64,000 nt of DNA from an uncultured Pontibacter sp. (lineage in GTDB: Bacteria; Bacteroidota; Bacteroidia; Cytophagales; Hymenobacteraceae). Below the pieces are notes generated by a model. That model was not told the DNA's origin. It worked only from the letters and a program-made list of their open reading frames with translations, and searched no databases. The stretch spans positions 62,001 through 126,000 of the forward strand of contig NZ_CANLMZ010000006.1 of NCBI RefSeq assembly GCF_947492645.1, given 5' to 3'. Both the position numbers and the translations under genes were made by a program. Positions 35,344 through 45,232 of the stretch are shown here, piece by piece (the first letter of the stretch is position 1; every line of letters begins with the position of its first letter).

Positions 35344-37281
35344 ATGATCAACATCACACTGCCAGACGGCTCTGTTCGCCAGTACAACCAAGGTGTAACA
35401 AGCTTCGAGATCGCACAAAGTATAAGCGAAGGCTTAGCTAGAAATGTGCTTGCTGCCAAAGTAAATGGTTCTGTTTGGGACATAACGCGCCCGATAAACG
35501 AAGATGCAACGGTGCAGCTGCTCACCTGGAATGATGAAGAAGGTAAAAACACGTTCTGGCACTCATCAGCTCACTTGATGGCTGAGGCGCTGGAAGAATT
35601 ATACCCCGGCGTGAAGTTTGGCATCGGACCTCCTGTTGAAAACGGTTTCTACTACGATGTAGACCTTGGGGAGCAGTCATTCTCGCAGGATGAATTCGCT
35701 AAAGTAGAGCAGAAGATGCTCGAACTTGCCCGCACTAAAAACGAATTCGTGCGCCGTGAAGTGTCAAAAGCCGAGGCTGTAGATTACTTCACACAAAAAG
35801 GCGATGAGTATAAACTGGATCTGATCAAAGACCTTGAAGATGGCACCATTACGTTCTATACCCAAGGTAACTTCGTGGATCTATGCCGCGGACCACACCT
35901 GCCGAACACCAGTAGCATTAAAGCTGTAAAATTAATGAACGTGGCAGGTGCTTACTGGAGAGGTGACGAAAGTAAAAAACAGCTTACCCGAATCTACGGC
36001 GTAACCTTCCCGAAACAGAAGGAGCTGACAGAGTACCTGGAGCGCCTGGAAGAGGCCAAGAAGCGTGACCACCGTAAGCTGGGCAAAGAGCTGGAACTGT
36101 TCGCCTTCTCTGAAAAGGTAGGTATGGGCTTGCCGCTGTGGTTGCCTAAGGGCACGCTGCTGCGCGAGCGCCTGGAGCAGTTTATGCGTAAAGCACAAGT
36201 TAAAGCAGGTTATCAGCCGGTTGTTACGCCACACATTGGCAGCAAAGAGCTTTATGTTACATCCGGCCACTACGAAAAGTATGGCGCGGATTCTTTCCAG
36301 CCGATCAAGACACCGAATGAAAATGAGGAGTTCCTGCTGAAGCCAATGAACTGCCCGCACCATTGCGAGATTTATAAAACACGTCCGCGCTCATACAAAG
36401 AGCTTCCGGTGCGTTTCGCTGAGTTTGGTACCGTATATCGTTACGAGCAAAGCGGTGAACTACACGGCTTGACACGTGTCCGTGGCTTTACGCAAGACGA
36501 TGCCCACATCTTCTGTCGCCCAGATCAGGTAAAAGAAGAGTTTATCAAGGTAATTGACCTTGTGCTTTATGTATTCAAGGCACTAGGCTTCGAAGATTAT
36601 ACAGCTCAGATATCTTTGCGCGACCCTGAGAACAAGACGAAGTATATTGGTACTGACGAAGTATGGGAGAAAGCTGAGAGTGCTATTATAGAGGCTGCAG
36701 CAGAGAAAGGCCTGCGTACTGTAACCGAATTGGGCGAGGCTGCGTTTTACGGACCTAAGCTCGACTTTATGGTGAAGGATGCCCTTGGCCGTAAATGGCA
36801 GTTGGGAACTATTCAGGTAGATTATAACTTACCTGAAAGGTTCCAGTTAGAGTACATAGGTGCCGACAATGCCAAGCATCGTCCTGTAATGATCCATAGA
36901 GCGCCATTTGGTTCACTAGAACGCTTTGTGGCTGTATTGATCGAGCATTGCGGTGGTAACTTCCCGCTTTGGTTAAGCCCGGAGCAGTTTGCCATACTTC
37001 CTATCTCAGAAAAGTATCACGATTTTGCGCAGGAAGTATACAACAAACTGGAAGAGGAAGATATCAGAGGTTTTGTAGACAACCGCGACGAGAAAATCGG
37101 ACGTAAAATACGGGATGCGGAAGTTCGCAAAGTGCCTTTTATGCTGGTAGTAGGAGAGAAGGAACAGGAGAACAATGCGGTGTCTGTAAGAAGACACGGC
37201 GAAGGCGATTTAGGATCGATGACAGTTGATGAATACATCAAAATGTTTAAGTCAAAAATTGCTGAAACACTTAACAAATAA
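35344..37281 (+). CDS. thrS: Threonyl-tRNA synthetase
   Basis: 645 residues, full length. TGS domain (1-61), editing/second additional domain with [16 protein letters not shown], class II catalytic core with the zinc ligand C337 in [11 protein letters not shown] and motif 2 [32 protein letters not shown], and an anticodon-binding domain at the end ([21 protein letters not shown]). It charges tRNA-Thr and edits mischarged Ser. First of the conserved thrS-infC-rpmI-rplT block. Confidence 0.98.
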   Translation: MINITLPDGSVRQYNQGVTSFEIAQSISEGLARNVLAAKVNGSVWDITRPINEDATVQLLTWNDEEGKNTFWHSSAHLMAEALEELYPGVKFGIGPPVENGFYYDVDLGEQSFSQDEFAKVEQKMLELARTKNEFVRREVSKAEAVDYFTQKGDEYKLDLIKDLEDGTITFYTQGNFVDLCRGPHLPNTSSIKAVKLMNVAGAYWRGDESKKQLTRIYGVTFPKQKELTEYLERLEEAKKRDHRKLGKELELFAFSEKVGMGLPLWLPKGTLLRERLEQFMRKAQVKAGYQPVVTPHIGSKELYVTSGHYEKYGADSFQPIKTPNENEEFLLKPMNCPHHCEIYKTRPRSYKELPVRFAEFGTVYRYEQSGELHGLTRVRGFTQDDAHIFCRPDQVKEEFIKVIDLVLYVFKALGFEDYTAQISLRDPENKTKYIGTDEVWEKAESAIIEAAAEKGLRTVTELGEAAFYGPKLDFMVKDALGRKWQLGTIQVDYNLPERFQLEYIGADNAKHRPVMIHRAPFGSLERFVAVLIEHCGGNFPLWLSPEQFAILPISEKYHDFAQEVYNKLEEEDIRGFVDNRDEKIGRKIRDAEVRKVPFMLVVGEKEQENNAVSVRRHGEGDLGSMTVDEYIKMFKSKIAETLNK

Positions 37282-37344
37282 GAAATTATTTTCTTTTTGA
37301 TATAAAAATTGCGATATTCGCAGCCTAATTGTAGAAATTAACTT

Positions 37345-37362
37345 AAAGGAGGTACAACCATA
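37345..37362 (+). promoter_or_regulatory. Strong Shine-Dalgarno preceding an AUA start of infC
   Basis: AAAGGAGGT at 37345-37353 lies 6 nt before ATA at 37360-37362. This is one of the few strong SD sequences in the window, and it decides the infC start. Confidence 0.75.
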
Positions 37363-37923
37363 GCAACGCCAAATAAGCGCTACATCCCACGCGGAAAGGT
37401 GGAAGAGCCATACAAAGTCAATGATAAAATAACTGCCCGAGAAGTTAGGTTGGTTGGTGACAATGTAGAGCAAGGAATTTTCCAGACCAGAGATGCTCAG
37501 AAAATAGCAAATGAGCAGAATCTTGACCTGGTTGAGATTTCACCGACAGCTAATCCGCCAGTTTGCCGCATCATCGACTACTCGAAATTTAAGTACGAGC
37601 AGAAGAAGAAAACGCGCGAAATGAAGGCAAAGGCGCAAAAAGTAGTGATCAAAGAAATTCGTTTCGGCCCTAACACGGATGATCATGACTTCGAGTTTAA
37701 GCTAAAGCACGCCAAAGGCTTCTTAGAGAGTGGATTTAAGATTAAATCTTATGTGCACTTTGTAGGTAGAACTATTGTGTTCAAAGAAAGAGGCGAGATC
37801 TTGTTGCTTAAATTTGCACAGGCGCTTGAGGATGTAGCTAAAGTTGAGCAGCTGCCTAAGTTGGAAGGAAAGAGAATGTTCTTGATCCTATCACCGAAAG
37901 TGGCACCTGCTGTTAAAAAATAA
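37360..37923 (+). CDS. infC: Translation initiation factor IF-3 (non-canonical AUA start)
   Basis: 188 residues from ATA 37360. Upstream in frame there is only a stop (TAA at 37339) and no ATG, GTG or TTG. The codons after ATA ([20 protein letters not shown]) form the usual IF-3 N-terminus, and a strong SD sits 6 nt ahead; a start at GTG 37399 would cut off 13 conserved residues. N-domain with [18 protein letters not shown]-domain with [22 protein letters not shown]. Rare start codons on infC allow IF-3 to regulate its own translation, as with AUU in E. coli. Followed by rpmI 24 bp later. Confidence 0.93.
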   Translation: MATPNKRYIPRGKVEEPYKVNDKITAREVRLVGDNVEQGIFQTRDAQKIANEQNLDLVEISPTANPPVCRIIDYSKFKYEQKKKTREMKAKAQKVVIKEIRFGPNTDDHDFEFKLKHAKGFLESGFKIKSYVHFVGRTIVFKERGEILLLKFAQALEDVAKVEQLPKLEGKRMFLILSPKVAPAVKK

Positions 37924-37947
37924 TTTTTATCAATCAATTTTATAAAC

Positions 37948-38142
37948 ATGCCAAAAGTAAAAACTAAATCTGGTGCAAAGAAGCGTTTTTCTTTGACAGG
38001 TACTGGCAAAATCAAGCGTAAGCACGCTTACAAAAGCCACATCCTGACCAAGAAAACGACGAAGCAGAAGCGTAACCTTACTCATGCAGGACTTGTTAGC
38101 TCAGCTGACATGGACAGAGTAAAAGCAATGCTTAACATTTAA
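37948..38142 (+). CDS. rpmI: 50S ribosomal protein L35
   Basis: 64 residues: [20 protein letters not shown] start, very basic, standard L35. It lies between infC and rplT in the conserved order. The 89-bp spacer before rplT holds no ORF and could contain an L20-binding leader, which I cannot fold with confidence. Confidence 0.97.
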   Translation: MPKVKTKSGAKKRFSLTGTGKIKRKHAYKSHILTKKTTKQKRNLTHAGLVSSADMDRVKAMLNI

Positions 38143-38231
38143 TTATTTTAGGTTAACTAATAGTACGAACCCGGTGCCTGGTCTTTTTTGAAGATTAATC
38201 TTAATCACCAGTCGCCAAAACTTTTAAAGAA

Positions 38232-38576
38232 ATGCCAAGATCGGTCAATGTCGTAGCAGCACGACACAGAAGAAAAAAAATGATGAAGATGGCCAAAGGT
38301 TACTTTGGTCGTCGCAAGAACGTTTGGACAGTAGCGAAAAACGCTATTGAAAAAGGTTTAGTTTACGCTTACCGCGACAGAAAAGCAAAGAAGAGAGACT
38401 TCAGAGCTTTATGGATTCAGCGTATCAACGCTGGTGCGCGTGAGCACGGCATGTCATACTCTCAGTTGATGGGCGCTCTTAAGAAAGCCAACATCGACCT
38501 TAACCGTAAAGTACTTGCTGACCTTGCCATGAACCACCCTGAGGCGTTCAAGAGCATTGTTGATAAAGTAAAGTAA
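38232..38576 (+). CDS. rplT: 50S ribosomal protein L20
   Basis: 114 residues: [20 protein letters not shown] start and the L20 signature around [20 protein letters not shown]. Primary 23S rRNA binder needed for early 50S assembly; in other bacteria it represses its own operon through the rpmI leader. Last gene of the translation block, with a strong terminator 24 bp after the stop. Confidence 0.98.
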   Translation: MPRSVNVVAARHRRKKMMKMAKGYFGRRKNVWTVAKNAIEKGLVYAYRDRKAKKRDFRALWIQRINAGAREHGMSYSQLMGALKKANIDLNRKVLADLAMNHPEAFKSIVDKVK

Positions 38577-38600
38577 TTTACTAGCAATATATACCGAGAA

Positions 38601-38627
38601 GGGCTTAGCGCATGCTAAGCCCTTTTT
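38601..38627 (+). terminator. Intrinsic terminator of the thrS-infC-rpmI-rplT block
   Basis: Perfect 9-bp stem GGGCTTAGC/GCTAAGCCC with a 4-nt loop followed by TTTTTGTTTT. Confidence 0.93.
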
Positions 38628-38714
38628 GTTTTACCCCAATTTGTGGCGCAGGCCAAAACCTAAACCCTTGTTAGCTGTTATGCATAAATTACATTTGAAA
38701 GAAGAGTTTATAGT

Positions 38715-39734
38715 ATGAACACTAAAAAGATATTATTGCGCAGCAGGCCACAAGGGGTGCCAGACCAAAACAACTTTGAATTTGTGGAGGAGCAAATAGA
38801 AAGCCCAAATGAAGGGGAACTGCTACTGAAGGCACTTTATATTTCTGTAGACCCGTACATGCGTGGCAGAATGAACGATGCTAAATCCTATGCGCCGCCC
38901 TATAAAGTTAATGAGCCCATTACCGGAGGTGTAGTAGCCGAGGTAGTAGAAAGCCGCCATCCGAAGTTTGAAAAAGGAGATGTGATTTTAGGAAGCCTTC
39001 CCTGGCAAACCTATAGCATATCAGATGGAAAGGGGGTACAGAAAATCGATCCGGAGGTTGCACCTTTAAGCTACCACTTAGGAATTTTAGGCATGCCAGG
39101 TTTAACTGCTTATTGCGGCCTGCTCTTTATCGGGGAGCCCAAAGAAGGAGAAACTGTGGTTGTATCCGGGGCGGCTGGCGCTGTGGGTACAGTAGTAGGA
39201 CAAATCGCGAAATTGAAAGGGTGCAGGGTAATAGGCATAGCCGGAACCGATGAGAAAGTAGCTTATCTGAAAGAAGAGTTAGGCTTTGACGAGGCCATCA
39301 ACTACAAAACCACACCTGATATAGCCAAAGCACTAGAGCAAGCCTGCCCAAACGGCGTGGATATTTACTTTGATAATGTTGGCGGAGACATATCGGATGC
39401 GGTTTATACCTTGCTTAACAAGTTTGCACGCATTGCCATTTGTGGGCAGATAGCTTTTTACAATGCCACTTCCCGGCCAACGGGGCCTAGAATCGAGCCA
39501 ATGCTTTTAACTAAGAGCTGCCTGATGAAAGGTTTTATTGTAGGCGACTACGCAGCGCGTTTTCCAGAGGCAGCCAAAGACCTGACAGCGTGGGTAAAAG
39601 CAGGCAAGTTAAAGTATGAGGAAAGTATAACAGAAGGGTTTGATAATCTCCCACAAGCCTTCTTAGGTTTGTTTAAAGGAGAGAATACAGGCAAACAATT
39701 AGTCAAAATTGCAGATAGATCAACACAAGAATAA
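38715..39734 (+). CDS. NADP-dependent oxidoreductase, CurA/leukotriene-B4-dehydrogenase-like (MDR)
   Basis: 339 residues, zinc-free medium-chain dehydrogenase/reductase. DPYMRGRM near residue 47 and the Rossmann motif VSGAAGAVGTVVGQIAKLKGC (about 150-170) are diagnostic of the PTGR/CurA group that reduces enone double bonds. Cytoplasmic. Only 3 bp separate it from the YqhD-like gene, so both enzymes are made together and probably detoxify reactive carbonyls (enals to saturated aldehydes, then to alcohols). Confidence 0.92.
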   Translation: MNTKKILLRSRPQGVPDQNNFEFVEEQIESPNEGELLLKALYISVDPYMRGRMNDAKSYAPPYKVNEPITGGVVAEVVESRHPKFEKGDVILGSLPWQTYSISDGKGVQKIDPEVAPLSYHLGILGMPGLTAYCGLLFIGEPKEGETVVVSGAAGAVGTVVGQIAKLKGCRVIGIAGTDEKVAYLKEELGFDEAINYKTTPDIAKALEQACPNGVDIYFDNVGGDISDAVYTLLNKFARIAICGQIAFYNATSRPTGPRIEPMLLTKSCLMKGFIVGDYAARFPEAAKDLTAWVKAGKLKYEESITEGFDNLPQAFLGLFKGENTGKQLVKIADRSTQE

Positions 39735-39737
39735 AGC

Positions 39738-40895
39738 ATGAATAACTTCACATTTTATAATCCGGTTAAAATACTTTTTGGTAAAGCACAAATTGCGGCA
39801 TTAACCTCTGAAATACCTGCGGATGCAAAAGTGCTAGTTACCTACGGAGGTGGCAGCATAAAGAAAAATGGTGTCTACGACCAGGTTATGGCTGCACTAA
39901 GCGGCAGAACTGTTACTGAGTTTGGGGGGATAGAGCCTAACCCACACTACGAAACTTTGATGAAAGCTGTAAACCAGGCAAAACAAGAACAAGTAAATTT
40001 TGTGCTGGCTGTAGGAGGGGGCTCCGTAATTGATGGCACCAAATTTATTGTGGCTGCCATGGAGTATGAGGGAGCTGATGCCTGGGATATACTAGCTAAA
40101 AAAGCACCGGTTAAGAAAGCAGTACCGTTCGGCACCGTTCTTACTTTGCCTGCCACAGGCTCTGAAATGAACTCTGGTTCGGTTATCACCAAAGCCGAAA
40201 CAAAGGAGAAGTTCTCATTTGGCAGCCCGCTCACTTTTCCAAAGTTCTCTATACTTGACCCGGAAACAACATATACTTTACCTGTGCGCCAAATCAGCAA
40301 CGGTATTGTAGATGCATATACCCACGTATTGGAACAATACCTTACCTACCCGGTTAATGCGCCGCTGCAAGATAGAATGGCAGAATCTATACTTCTGACG
40401 CTGAAAGAGGAGGGTCCTAAGGCCGTTGAAAACCCACAAGACTACGACACCATGGCTAATTTCATGTGGTGCGCTACCATGGCCTTGAATGGAGTTATTC
40501 GCGTGGGTGTACCAACAGACTGGGCTACCCATTACATAGGTCACGAACTTACTGCCCTGCACGGCATCGACCATGCCCGTACATTAGCCATTGTATTGCC
40601 ATCGCTGCTGCGTTACAAACAGGAAACCAAAAAAGAGAAGCTGTTGCAATACGGCCAGCGTGTATGGGGAGTAGATGCAGGCACCGAAGATGAGCGCATA
40701 GAAGCCACGATACAGGCTACTGTCGCATTCTTCGAGTCGCTTGACATTAAGACTACCCTAGCCGATTACGAAGTAGGACAGGAAACTGTAAAAGAGATTG
40801 TGAGGCGCTTTGAAGAACGCGGAGTAAAAAACCTTGGCGAGCATGCCGATATACAGATAAAGGATGTAGAAGAGATACTCACGATGAGTCTCTAA
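39738..40895 (+). CDS. yqhD: Iron-containing alcohol dehydrogenase, YqhD-like
   Basis: 385 residues. NADPH-binding GGGSxxD pattern (GGGSVIDGTKF, about 93-103), TLPATGSEMNSGSV, and the metal ligands D192, H196, H265 and H279, which align with D194/H198/H267/H281 of E. coli YqhD. It reduces short-chain and lipid-derived aldehydes with NADPH. Operon with the CurA-like reductase; the TetR-type gene converging from the right may control them, but this is inferred only from position. Confidence 0.93.
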   Translation: MNNFTFYNPVKILFGKAQIAALTSEIPADAKVLVTYGGGSIKKNGVYDQVMAALSGRTVTEFGGIEPNPHYETLMKAVNQAKQEQVNFVLAVGGGSVIDGTKFIVAAMEYEGADAWDILAKKAPVKKAVPFGTVLTLPATGSEMNSGSVITKAETKEKFSFGSPLTFPKFSILDPETTYTLPVRQISNGIVDAYTHVLEQYLTYPVNAPLQDRMAESILLTLKEEGPKAVENPQDYDTMANFMWCATMALNGVIRVGVPTDWATHYIGHELTALHGIDHARTLAIVLPSLLRYKQETKKEKLLQYGQRVWGVDAGTEDERIEATIQATVAFFESLDIKTTLADYEVGQETVKEIVRRFEERGVKNLGEHADIQIKDVEEILTMSL

Positions 40896-40906
40896 TAGAA
40901 TTCAGG

Positions 40907-40937
40907 AAAGGCTGCTAATTTTAGCAGCCTTTTTTGT
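40907..40937. terminator. Bidirectional terminator
   Basis: Perfect 12-bp stem AAAGGCTGCTAA and its complement with a 2-nt loop, followed by T6, between convergent yqhD and the TetR gene. Confidence 0.9.
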
Positions 40938-40939
40938 GC

Positions 40940-41542
40940 CTAATGCTCTTTACCGTTAAGTATACCTTTAAAAATGATATTGACTAATCCATCAAAAACA
41001 GCATCTGGCGAGTAAGGTATTTCGTCTGTCAGTTGATGTGGGACCTGCTTCATAAAAGCAGGATTTACAATGGTATCAAGGGCGCTTGCGTAAAGCATTA
41101 CAGCTAAAGGGCGATTCACATCAGCACGAACATACCCCATGCGCACGCCTTCTTCGAGTAATGAGTTAAAACGCAGGTAAGCGGCATCTGCTTTATAGTC
41201 TTGTATCAGTTTCCAGCTTTTAGGGGAATTCTGTTTGATATCATCAATAAATTGAGGGTTGATATCGTGTAGTTTGGTGGCAACAAACCTGAATATCTGG
41301 CTTGCCTTATCCGGAAAAGAAATGGTAGAGTTCTCAATCAGCTGCTCTACAGTTGTCTGCATCTGCTGTTGGTACAGTTTAATTACTTCTACAACTAAAT
41401 CTTCTTTTCCTGTAAAGTACTGGTAAAGTGTTTTTTTGCTCATGCCCATCTCCCGGGCAATATCAGCCATCAGCACAGATACATATCCCTTCTCAAAAAA
41501 CAATTTACCTGCTTTTGTAATAATCTGCTCTCTTGGATTCAT
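40940..41542 (-). CDS. TetR/AcrR family transcriptional regulator
   Basis: 200 residues. The N-terminal HTH (about 5-52: REQIITKAGKLFFEKGYVSV, ADIAREMGMSKKTLYQYF) is canonical TetR; the C-terminal ligand domain is all-helical and unassigned. The operator could lie in the AT-rich region at 41600-41660, where TATATAAACAAATATATA-like sequence occurs. Converges on the reductase/dehydrogenase pair. The ligand cannot be predicted from sequence. Confidence 0.92.
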   Translation of the reverse strand: MNPREQIITKAGKLFFEKGYVSVLMADIAREMGMSKKTLYQYFTGKEDLVVEVIKLYQQQMQTTVEQLIENSTISFPDKASQIFRFVATKLHDINPQFIDDIKQNSPKSWKLIQDYKADAAYLRFNSLLEEGVRMGYVRADVNRPLAVMLYASALDTIVNPAFMKQVPHQLTDEIPYSPDAVFDGLVNIIFKGILNGKEH

Positions 41543-42182
41543 AGCTAGTTATACTCGTCTTTTAGAAATGGCCCGGCTATGGTGCTTAGCGGGACACTAA
41601 AAAGGCGCAGGTTTATACTTTGTATATAAACAAATATATAAGTTTAGTCTAAATAAAATTATACTTGTAGTGTTTTACCTTTCTTGCAATCTAAAATTAA
41701 TAGCTTCTGTATTGAGTATTAGTAAGATAAATTTTAATCTTTTACGCTCTATCAAAAAAATGTTTGTACTTGAGTTAGTTTAAGGAATGCTTTTACAGCG
41801 GCAAGTGTTGCCCACACAAGTACAGCAGCAGTAAGCGAGCTTATCTTTCTGTAGTAAGTTTGATAGGGAAGTAAACAACTGCAGGTACGTAAAGCAGAGA
41901 AGAGAATGGCCTTATTCGTTTTGCATTATTTTTGATCAGTATTGCTACTAAACTGAAGGTGGTTTGATAAAGGTGCTGATATATAGTAATATGCAAATAT
42001 TTAAGGTTGTGAAATTTTTGTAAAATTTTCATTCTAAAATTTGGCATTCTCTAAGTTGTAACTTAATTTGCATTAAACAGAACAGTAAAAAGGATTTATC
42101 TAAGAGATTAAAATGTAAGCAGAATAGCTTATTCACGCTGGCATATTTCTTGGTAGATCTACATCACATAAATTTTTAGCCA
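41543..42182. other. 640-bp spacer with few features
   Basis: AT-rich, and I trust no ORF in it. The left part presumably holds the TetR gene promoter/operator. The right part holds a promoter match for the next gene (separate entry). The middle (41760-41900) shows nothing recognisable. Confidence 0.5.
42040..42070 (+). promoter_or_regulatory. Bacteroidota-type promoter (-33 TTTG, -7 TTAATTTG)
   Basis: TTTG at 42040-42043, exactly 19 nt, then TTAATTTG at 42063-42070 (7 of 8 against TAnnTTTG). It would give a leader of about 105 nt for the small membrane protein at 42183. Confidence 0.45.
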
Positions 42183-42428
42183 ATGCTTGACATCTTAAAC
42201 TTTGTAGCACTTTCGGGTATTTTTAACGTTTTGTTTTTCTGGTATGCCTCCACAAAGATGCGTTCCAAGCCAGATCCTATTAAAACGCTCATTGTCTCTT
42301 TTGTATTTTCTATCCCGTTAAGCTTTTTACTGATAGGTGTGTATACTACCATGTTAGTGTATGCAGCTAAAACAGGCTCGAGCGAAGATGCGATGTGGGA
42401 CTACATGGAGCAGGAAGAGCTGCAGTAA
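42183..42428 (+). CDS. Small two-helix membrane protein, unknown function
   Basis: 81 residues: helix 1 at about 5-22 (NFVALSGIFNVLFFWYAS), a basic loop (KMRSKPDPIK), helix 2 at about 36-63 (LIVSFVFSIPLSFLLIGVYTTMLVYAA), and an acidic tail. Basic residues in the loop suggest both ends are periplasmic. No family recognised. Single gene with its own promoter candidate and a terminator shared with the convergent polyferredoxin gene. Confidence 0.7.
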   Translation: MLDILNFVALSGIFNVLFFWYASTKMRSKPDPIKTLIVSFVFSIPLSFLLIGVYTTMLVYAAKTGSSEDAMWDYMEQEELQ

Positions 42429-42451
42429 GCGCAGATTGTCTTATAAGATAT

Positions 42452-42488
42452 AAAGCAAAAGCCACCCGGTAAAGGTGGCTTTTGCTTT
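42452..42488. terminator. Bidirectional terminator overlapping the stop of the Fe-S gene
   Basis: Perfect 15-bp stem AAAGCAAAAGCCACC and its complement with a 7-nt loop. The minus-strand stop codon (42487-42489) is part of the stem. Confidence 0.9.
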
Positions 42489-43842
42489 AGCGAAGTATGT
42501 CTACATCGTCGCGGTTAATAAGCGGGGTGGCTGCGTAGCGATTGTCGCGGGGGCCATTCTCCAGTTTAAGCACACCCCTGGGGCATACGTGCGCGCATAT
42601 ACCACAACCAACACACGAAGATCGTATAATAGGCTCGCCTTTCTGAGCGTAGTGCCTCACATCTATTCCCATTTCGCAATAGGTAGAGCAGTTGCCGCAG
42701 GAAATGCATTGCCCGCCATTGGTAGTAATCCTGAACCGGGAAAAGTGCTTTTGCAACAGCCCTAAATAAGCTGCCATAGGGCAACCAAACCTGCACCACA
42801 CTCTGTTGCCCATAAGCGGGTAAAAGCCTACACCAACAACCCCGGAAAAGATTGCACCTATAAAGAAGCCGTAGGTGCTGGAGAAGCCGTGCGATAGATT
42901 GCCCAGCAGTTTACCCTCGCTCCAGGAGTTTACCCATAGTACTAATGTAGTGATGATCACAAAGCCAAGTATAGGGTAGATAATAGCAACTTCCCATTGC
43001 CATGCTTTTTTGCTCTTATCGGACAGGTGGCGGTAGGGGTCGCCGGCTGTTTCGGCTAGTCCGCCACAGCCGCAAACCCAGGAGCAATACCAGCGCTTGC
43101 CCAGGTAGTAGGTAAGTATAGGCGTGGCAATAAATGAGAACACCGCCCCCCAGAAAACCATAAACACTCCTAAGGCAGCACCATTGTCTACGAGGTAGCC
43201 AACGGTGCTGGGGAAGAGGTAATCATACTTTAAGGGCCAGAAATAACTGAAATAAAATTCTGGTTTGTTTAAGAATAGCAGCAGGCCAGGCAGCAGGAAC
43301 GCAAACCCCAACTGGAAGAACATGACCGAGACAGTACGGATGATGTGGTAGCGGCTATTGCGGTATTTTAGCAGCGCGTGCAAACCCATTACTAGTACGG
43401 CCAACGTATAAAATATGCCATACAGAAACCAATGGTCGGCGGGGCGGTTACGTAGCCATTGGCTCAGCGGCTCCACAGCCAGTATCAGGCCATGCAAGGT
43501 GTTCGGGAACCAGTACAACAGAATATAAAAGCCGGTAAGCACAATGCCTACAACCCAGGCGCCTGCGCCGCGTGCTGTCATGTTATTTTGCCATGCGCCG
43601 TTGTTTTGCTCTGCGACTGACTTCTGTCTACGGGCTTCCCATACATATAAAATTCCGCCTGCTGTAACGGCCGTTATTCCGCCAAGGCCAGAAAGTACTG
43701 GAGAAACAGCCTCTGCACCAACAGCAGCTACCAGCATGCCGAGTAAACCCAACGAGATAAGAAGTAAGCCGGTAAGTTTAAGTGCACCTCCATGAGCGTT
43801 GGGTGTAACAGGCGAACTATAGGCTGATGTTGTAGTACTCAT
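42487..43842 (-). CDS. Membrane polyferredoxin, NosR/NapH/CcoG-like 4Fe-4S protein
   Basis: 451 residues with about seven membrane helices (for example LTGLLLISLGLLGMLVAAVG and GAWVVGIVLTGFYILLYWF). CxxxC-type clusters occur after helices (WYCSWVCGCGG and WCRFGCP, as in NapH/NosR), and two 4Fe-4S ferredoxin motifs lie near the C-terminus (CISCGNCSTYCEMGID and CVGCGICAHVCPRG). This architecture passes electrons between the quinone pool and a partner. The gene starts 13 bp after the flavoprotein gene stop, so the two form an operon. Confidence 0.88.
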   Translation of the reverse strand: MSTTTSAYSSPVTPNAHGGALKLTGLLLISLGLLGMLVAAVGAEAVSPVLSGLGGITAVTAGGILYVWEARRQKSVAEQNNGAWQNNMTARGAGAWVVGIVLTGFYILLYWFPNTLHGLILAVEPLSQWLRNRPADHWFLYGIFYTLAVLVMGLHALLKYRNSRYHIIRTVSVMFFQLGFAFLLPGLLLFLNKPEFYFSYFWPLKYDYLFPSTVGYLVDNGAALGVFMVFWGAVFSFIATPILTYYLGKRWYCSWVCGCGGLAETAGDPYRHLSDKSKKAWQWEVAIIYPILGFVIITTLVLWVNSWSEGKLLGNLSHGFSSTYGFFIGAIFSGVVGVGFYPLMGNRVWCRFGCPMAAYLGLLQKHFSRFRITTNGGQCISCGNCSTYCEMGIDVRHYAQKGEPIIRSSCVGCGICAHVCPRGVLKLENGPRDNRYAATPLINRDDVDILR

Positions 43843-43855
43843 TTATACTTTGTTA

Positions 43856-45232
43856 TTAGCAACTTTCGGAAGAAGAGAAAAGACTGAATTTATGGCGCAA
43901 CTCCCACCAGTTGCTTTGGCGCGGTGGAACTGCCAGTTTCGGGAAGCGGATTGCATATTGGTTATACAAATCCTGTTCGTAACGCTGGAAAAATTCCGGA
44001 TCAAAATTTACTGCGCTTAACTCCTGCATTACATCGTGTATAGTATACTGCTGCTGCAACCAATGGTGGCAGAGGTCGTGGCGGTAGCGAATCCCAAGTA
44101 TGTTTACTCCCAAAAGCAGCCCGGACTCCGTTTCAAACAGAAACCGTATGGCCTTGTTGCCCTCTGCATGTTCCCAATATAACGAATCATACTTGCTATC
44201 CCAGGTGGCAGGAACAAATCCATAGGTCTGGTATTCGATGTCGAGGAACTTAGCTGAGTTAAACCAGGGGCCACGGCTATACCTTTTCTTTTGAGTAGCA
44301 GAGGTAAGGGTTTGCGCCAAGGTTTCGCCGTGTTGGCGGCCTGTGTACCACAGCTGCTCTACAGCAGGAGCTAAAGGAGCCGGATTACGGAACTGAGCGC
44401 AATCTCCTATGGCGTATACTGCAGGTGCGCTTGTGGCAAAAGTATCGTCAACTAATACACCTCTGTCCAGTTCAATGCCAGAACCGTGCAAAAAGCCTAC
44501 ATTGGGTTTGACACCGGTGGCCAGCCCTACAAATTGACAAGGTATTTTTTTGCCGCTTTTGGTTGTTATACTTTCAGCGCGTCCTGCCGCATCCGGGTTT
44601 ATACTTGCTAACTCCTCCTGAAACAGCACGCTGATGCCGTGCTTCCGGATATTATTAGAAACAAGTATAGCCTCTTGTGGCGGTAAAGTGTTATGCCAGT
44701 AATGCAGTTCGCGCACCAGCATCGTTACAGCTATACCTCGGCTGCGCAGCATTTCAGCCATCTCTATGCCAATTAACCCTCCGCCTACAATTACAGCTTC
44801 TGTTACACCCCGGGTGTTTTCTTCCATAAGGTGCAGGTCCTGCAATGTTACTAATCCTTGCACTCCTTTTAAGCCTTGCCCCGGCCAGTTGTAAAAGGCA
44901 GGGCAGGAGCCGGTAGCCAGCACTAACACATCATAGTTTATGGGTGCTCCATTTTGCAACACAAGGGTTTTGGCATGGATGTCTACAGCTGTTACACGGT
45001 CATGCAGCTGCGCTAAGTTGTTTTTGATCCAGTACCAATCCGGGTAAGGTAGTATGTCTTTGTAGCGCATGTGGCCCATATACACGTACATCAAGGCAGG
45101 CCTTGAAAAATGAGTAGCAGATTCAGAGGAGATCAACGTAATGGCGCAATCACTCTTTTTGCGTACGTTTTGGGCAAGTGTAACACCTGCAATGCCGTTT
45201 CCAATTATAACCAAGTGTTGATCTGACCGCAT
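43856..45232 (-). CDS. FAD-dependent pyridine-nucleotide-disulfide-type oxidoreductase
   Basis: 458 residues. N-terminal FAD-binding GNGIAGVTLAQN (about 12-23), NAD(P)H-binding EAVIVGGGLIGIEMAEML (about 147-164), and FAD contact YAIGDCAQFRNPA (about 275-287). It resembles NADH-dependent nitrite-reductase/rubredoxin-reductase-type flavoproteins; no catalytic CxxC disulfide is visible. A 150-residue C-terminal extension ends in Ser-Ser-Glu-Ser-Cys. With the membrane polyferredoxin encoded 13 bp downstream it likely transfers electrons from NAD(P)H to the quinone pool or an unknown acceptor. Confidence 0.9.
   Translation of the reverse strand: MRSDQHLVIIGNGIAGVTLAQNVRKKSDCAITLISSESATHFSRPALMYVYMGHMRYKDILPYPDWYWIKNNLAQLHDRVTAVDIHAKTLVLQNGAPINYDVLVLATGSCPAFYNWPGQGLKGVQGLVTLQDLHLMEENTRGVTEAVIVGGGLIGIEMAEMLRSRGIAVTMLVRELHYWHNTLPPQEAILVSNNIRKHGISVLFQEELASINPDAAGRAESITTKSGKKIPCQFVGLATGVKPNVGFLHGSGIELDRGVLVDDTFATSAPAVYAIGDCAQFRNPAPLAPAVEQLWYTGRQHGETLAQTLTSATQKKRYSRGPWFNSAKFLDIEYQTYGFVPATWDSKYDSLYWEHAEGNKAIRFLFETESGLLLGVNILGIRYRHDLCHHWLQQQYTIHDVMQELSAVNFDPEFFQRYEQDLYNQYAIRFPKLAVPPRQSNWWELRHKFSLFSSSESC

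Noticed and set aside
41841..42047. 68-codon minus-strand ORF
   Set aside because: No protein-like features, no initiation context, lies in a low-complexity spacer and overlaps a better promoter match.
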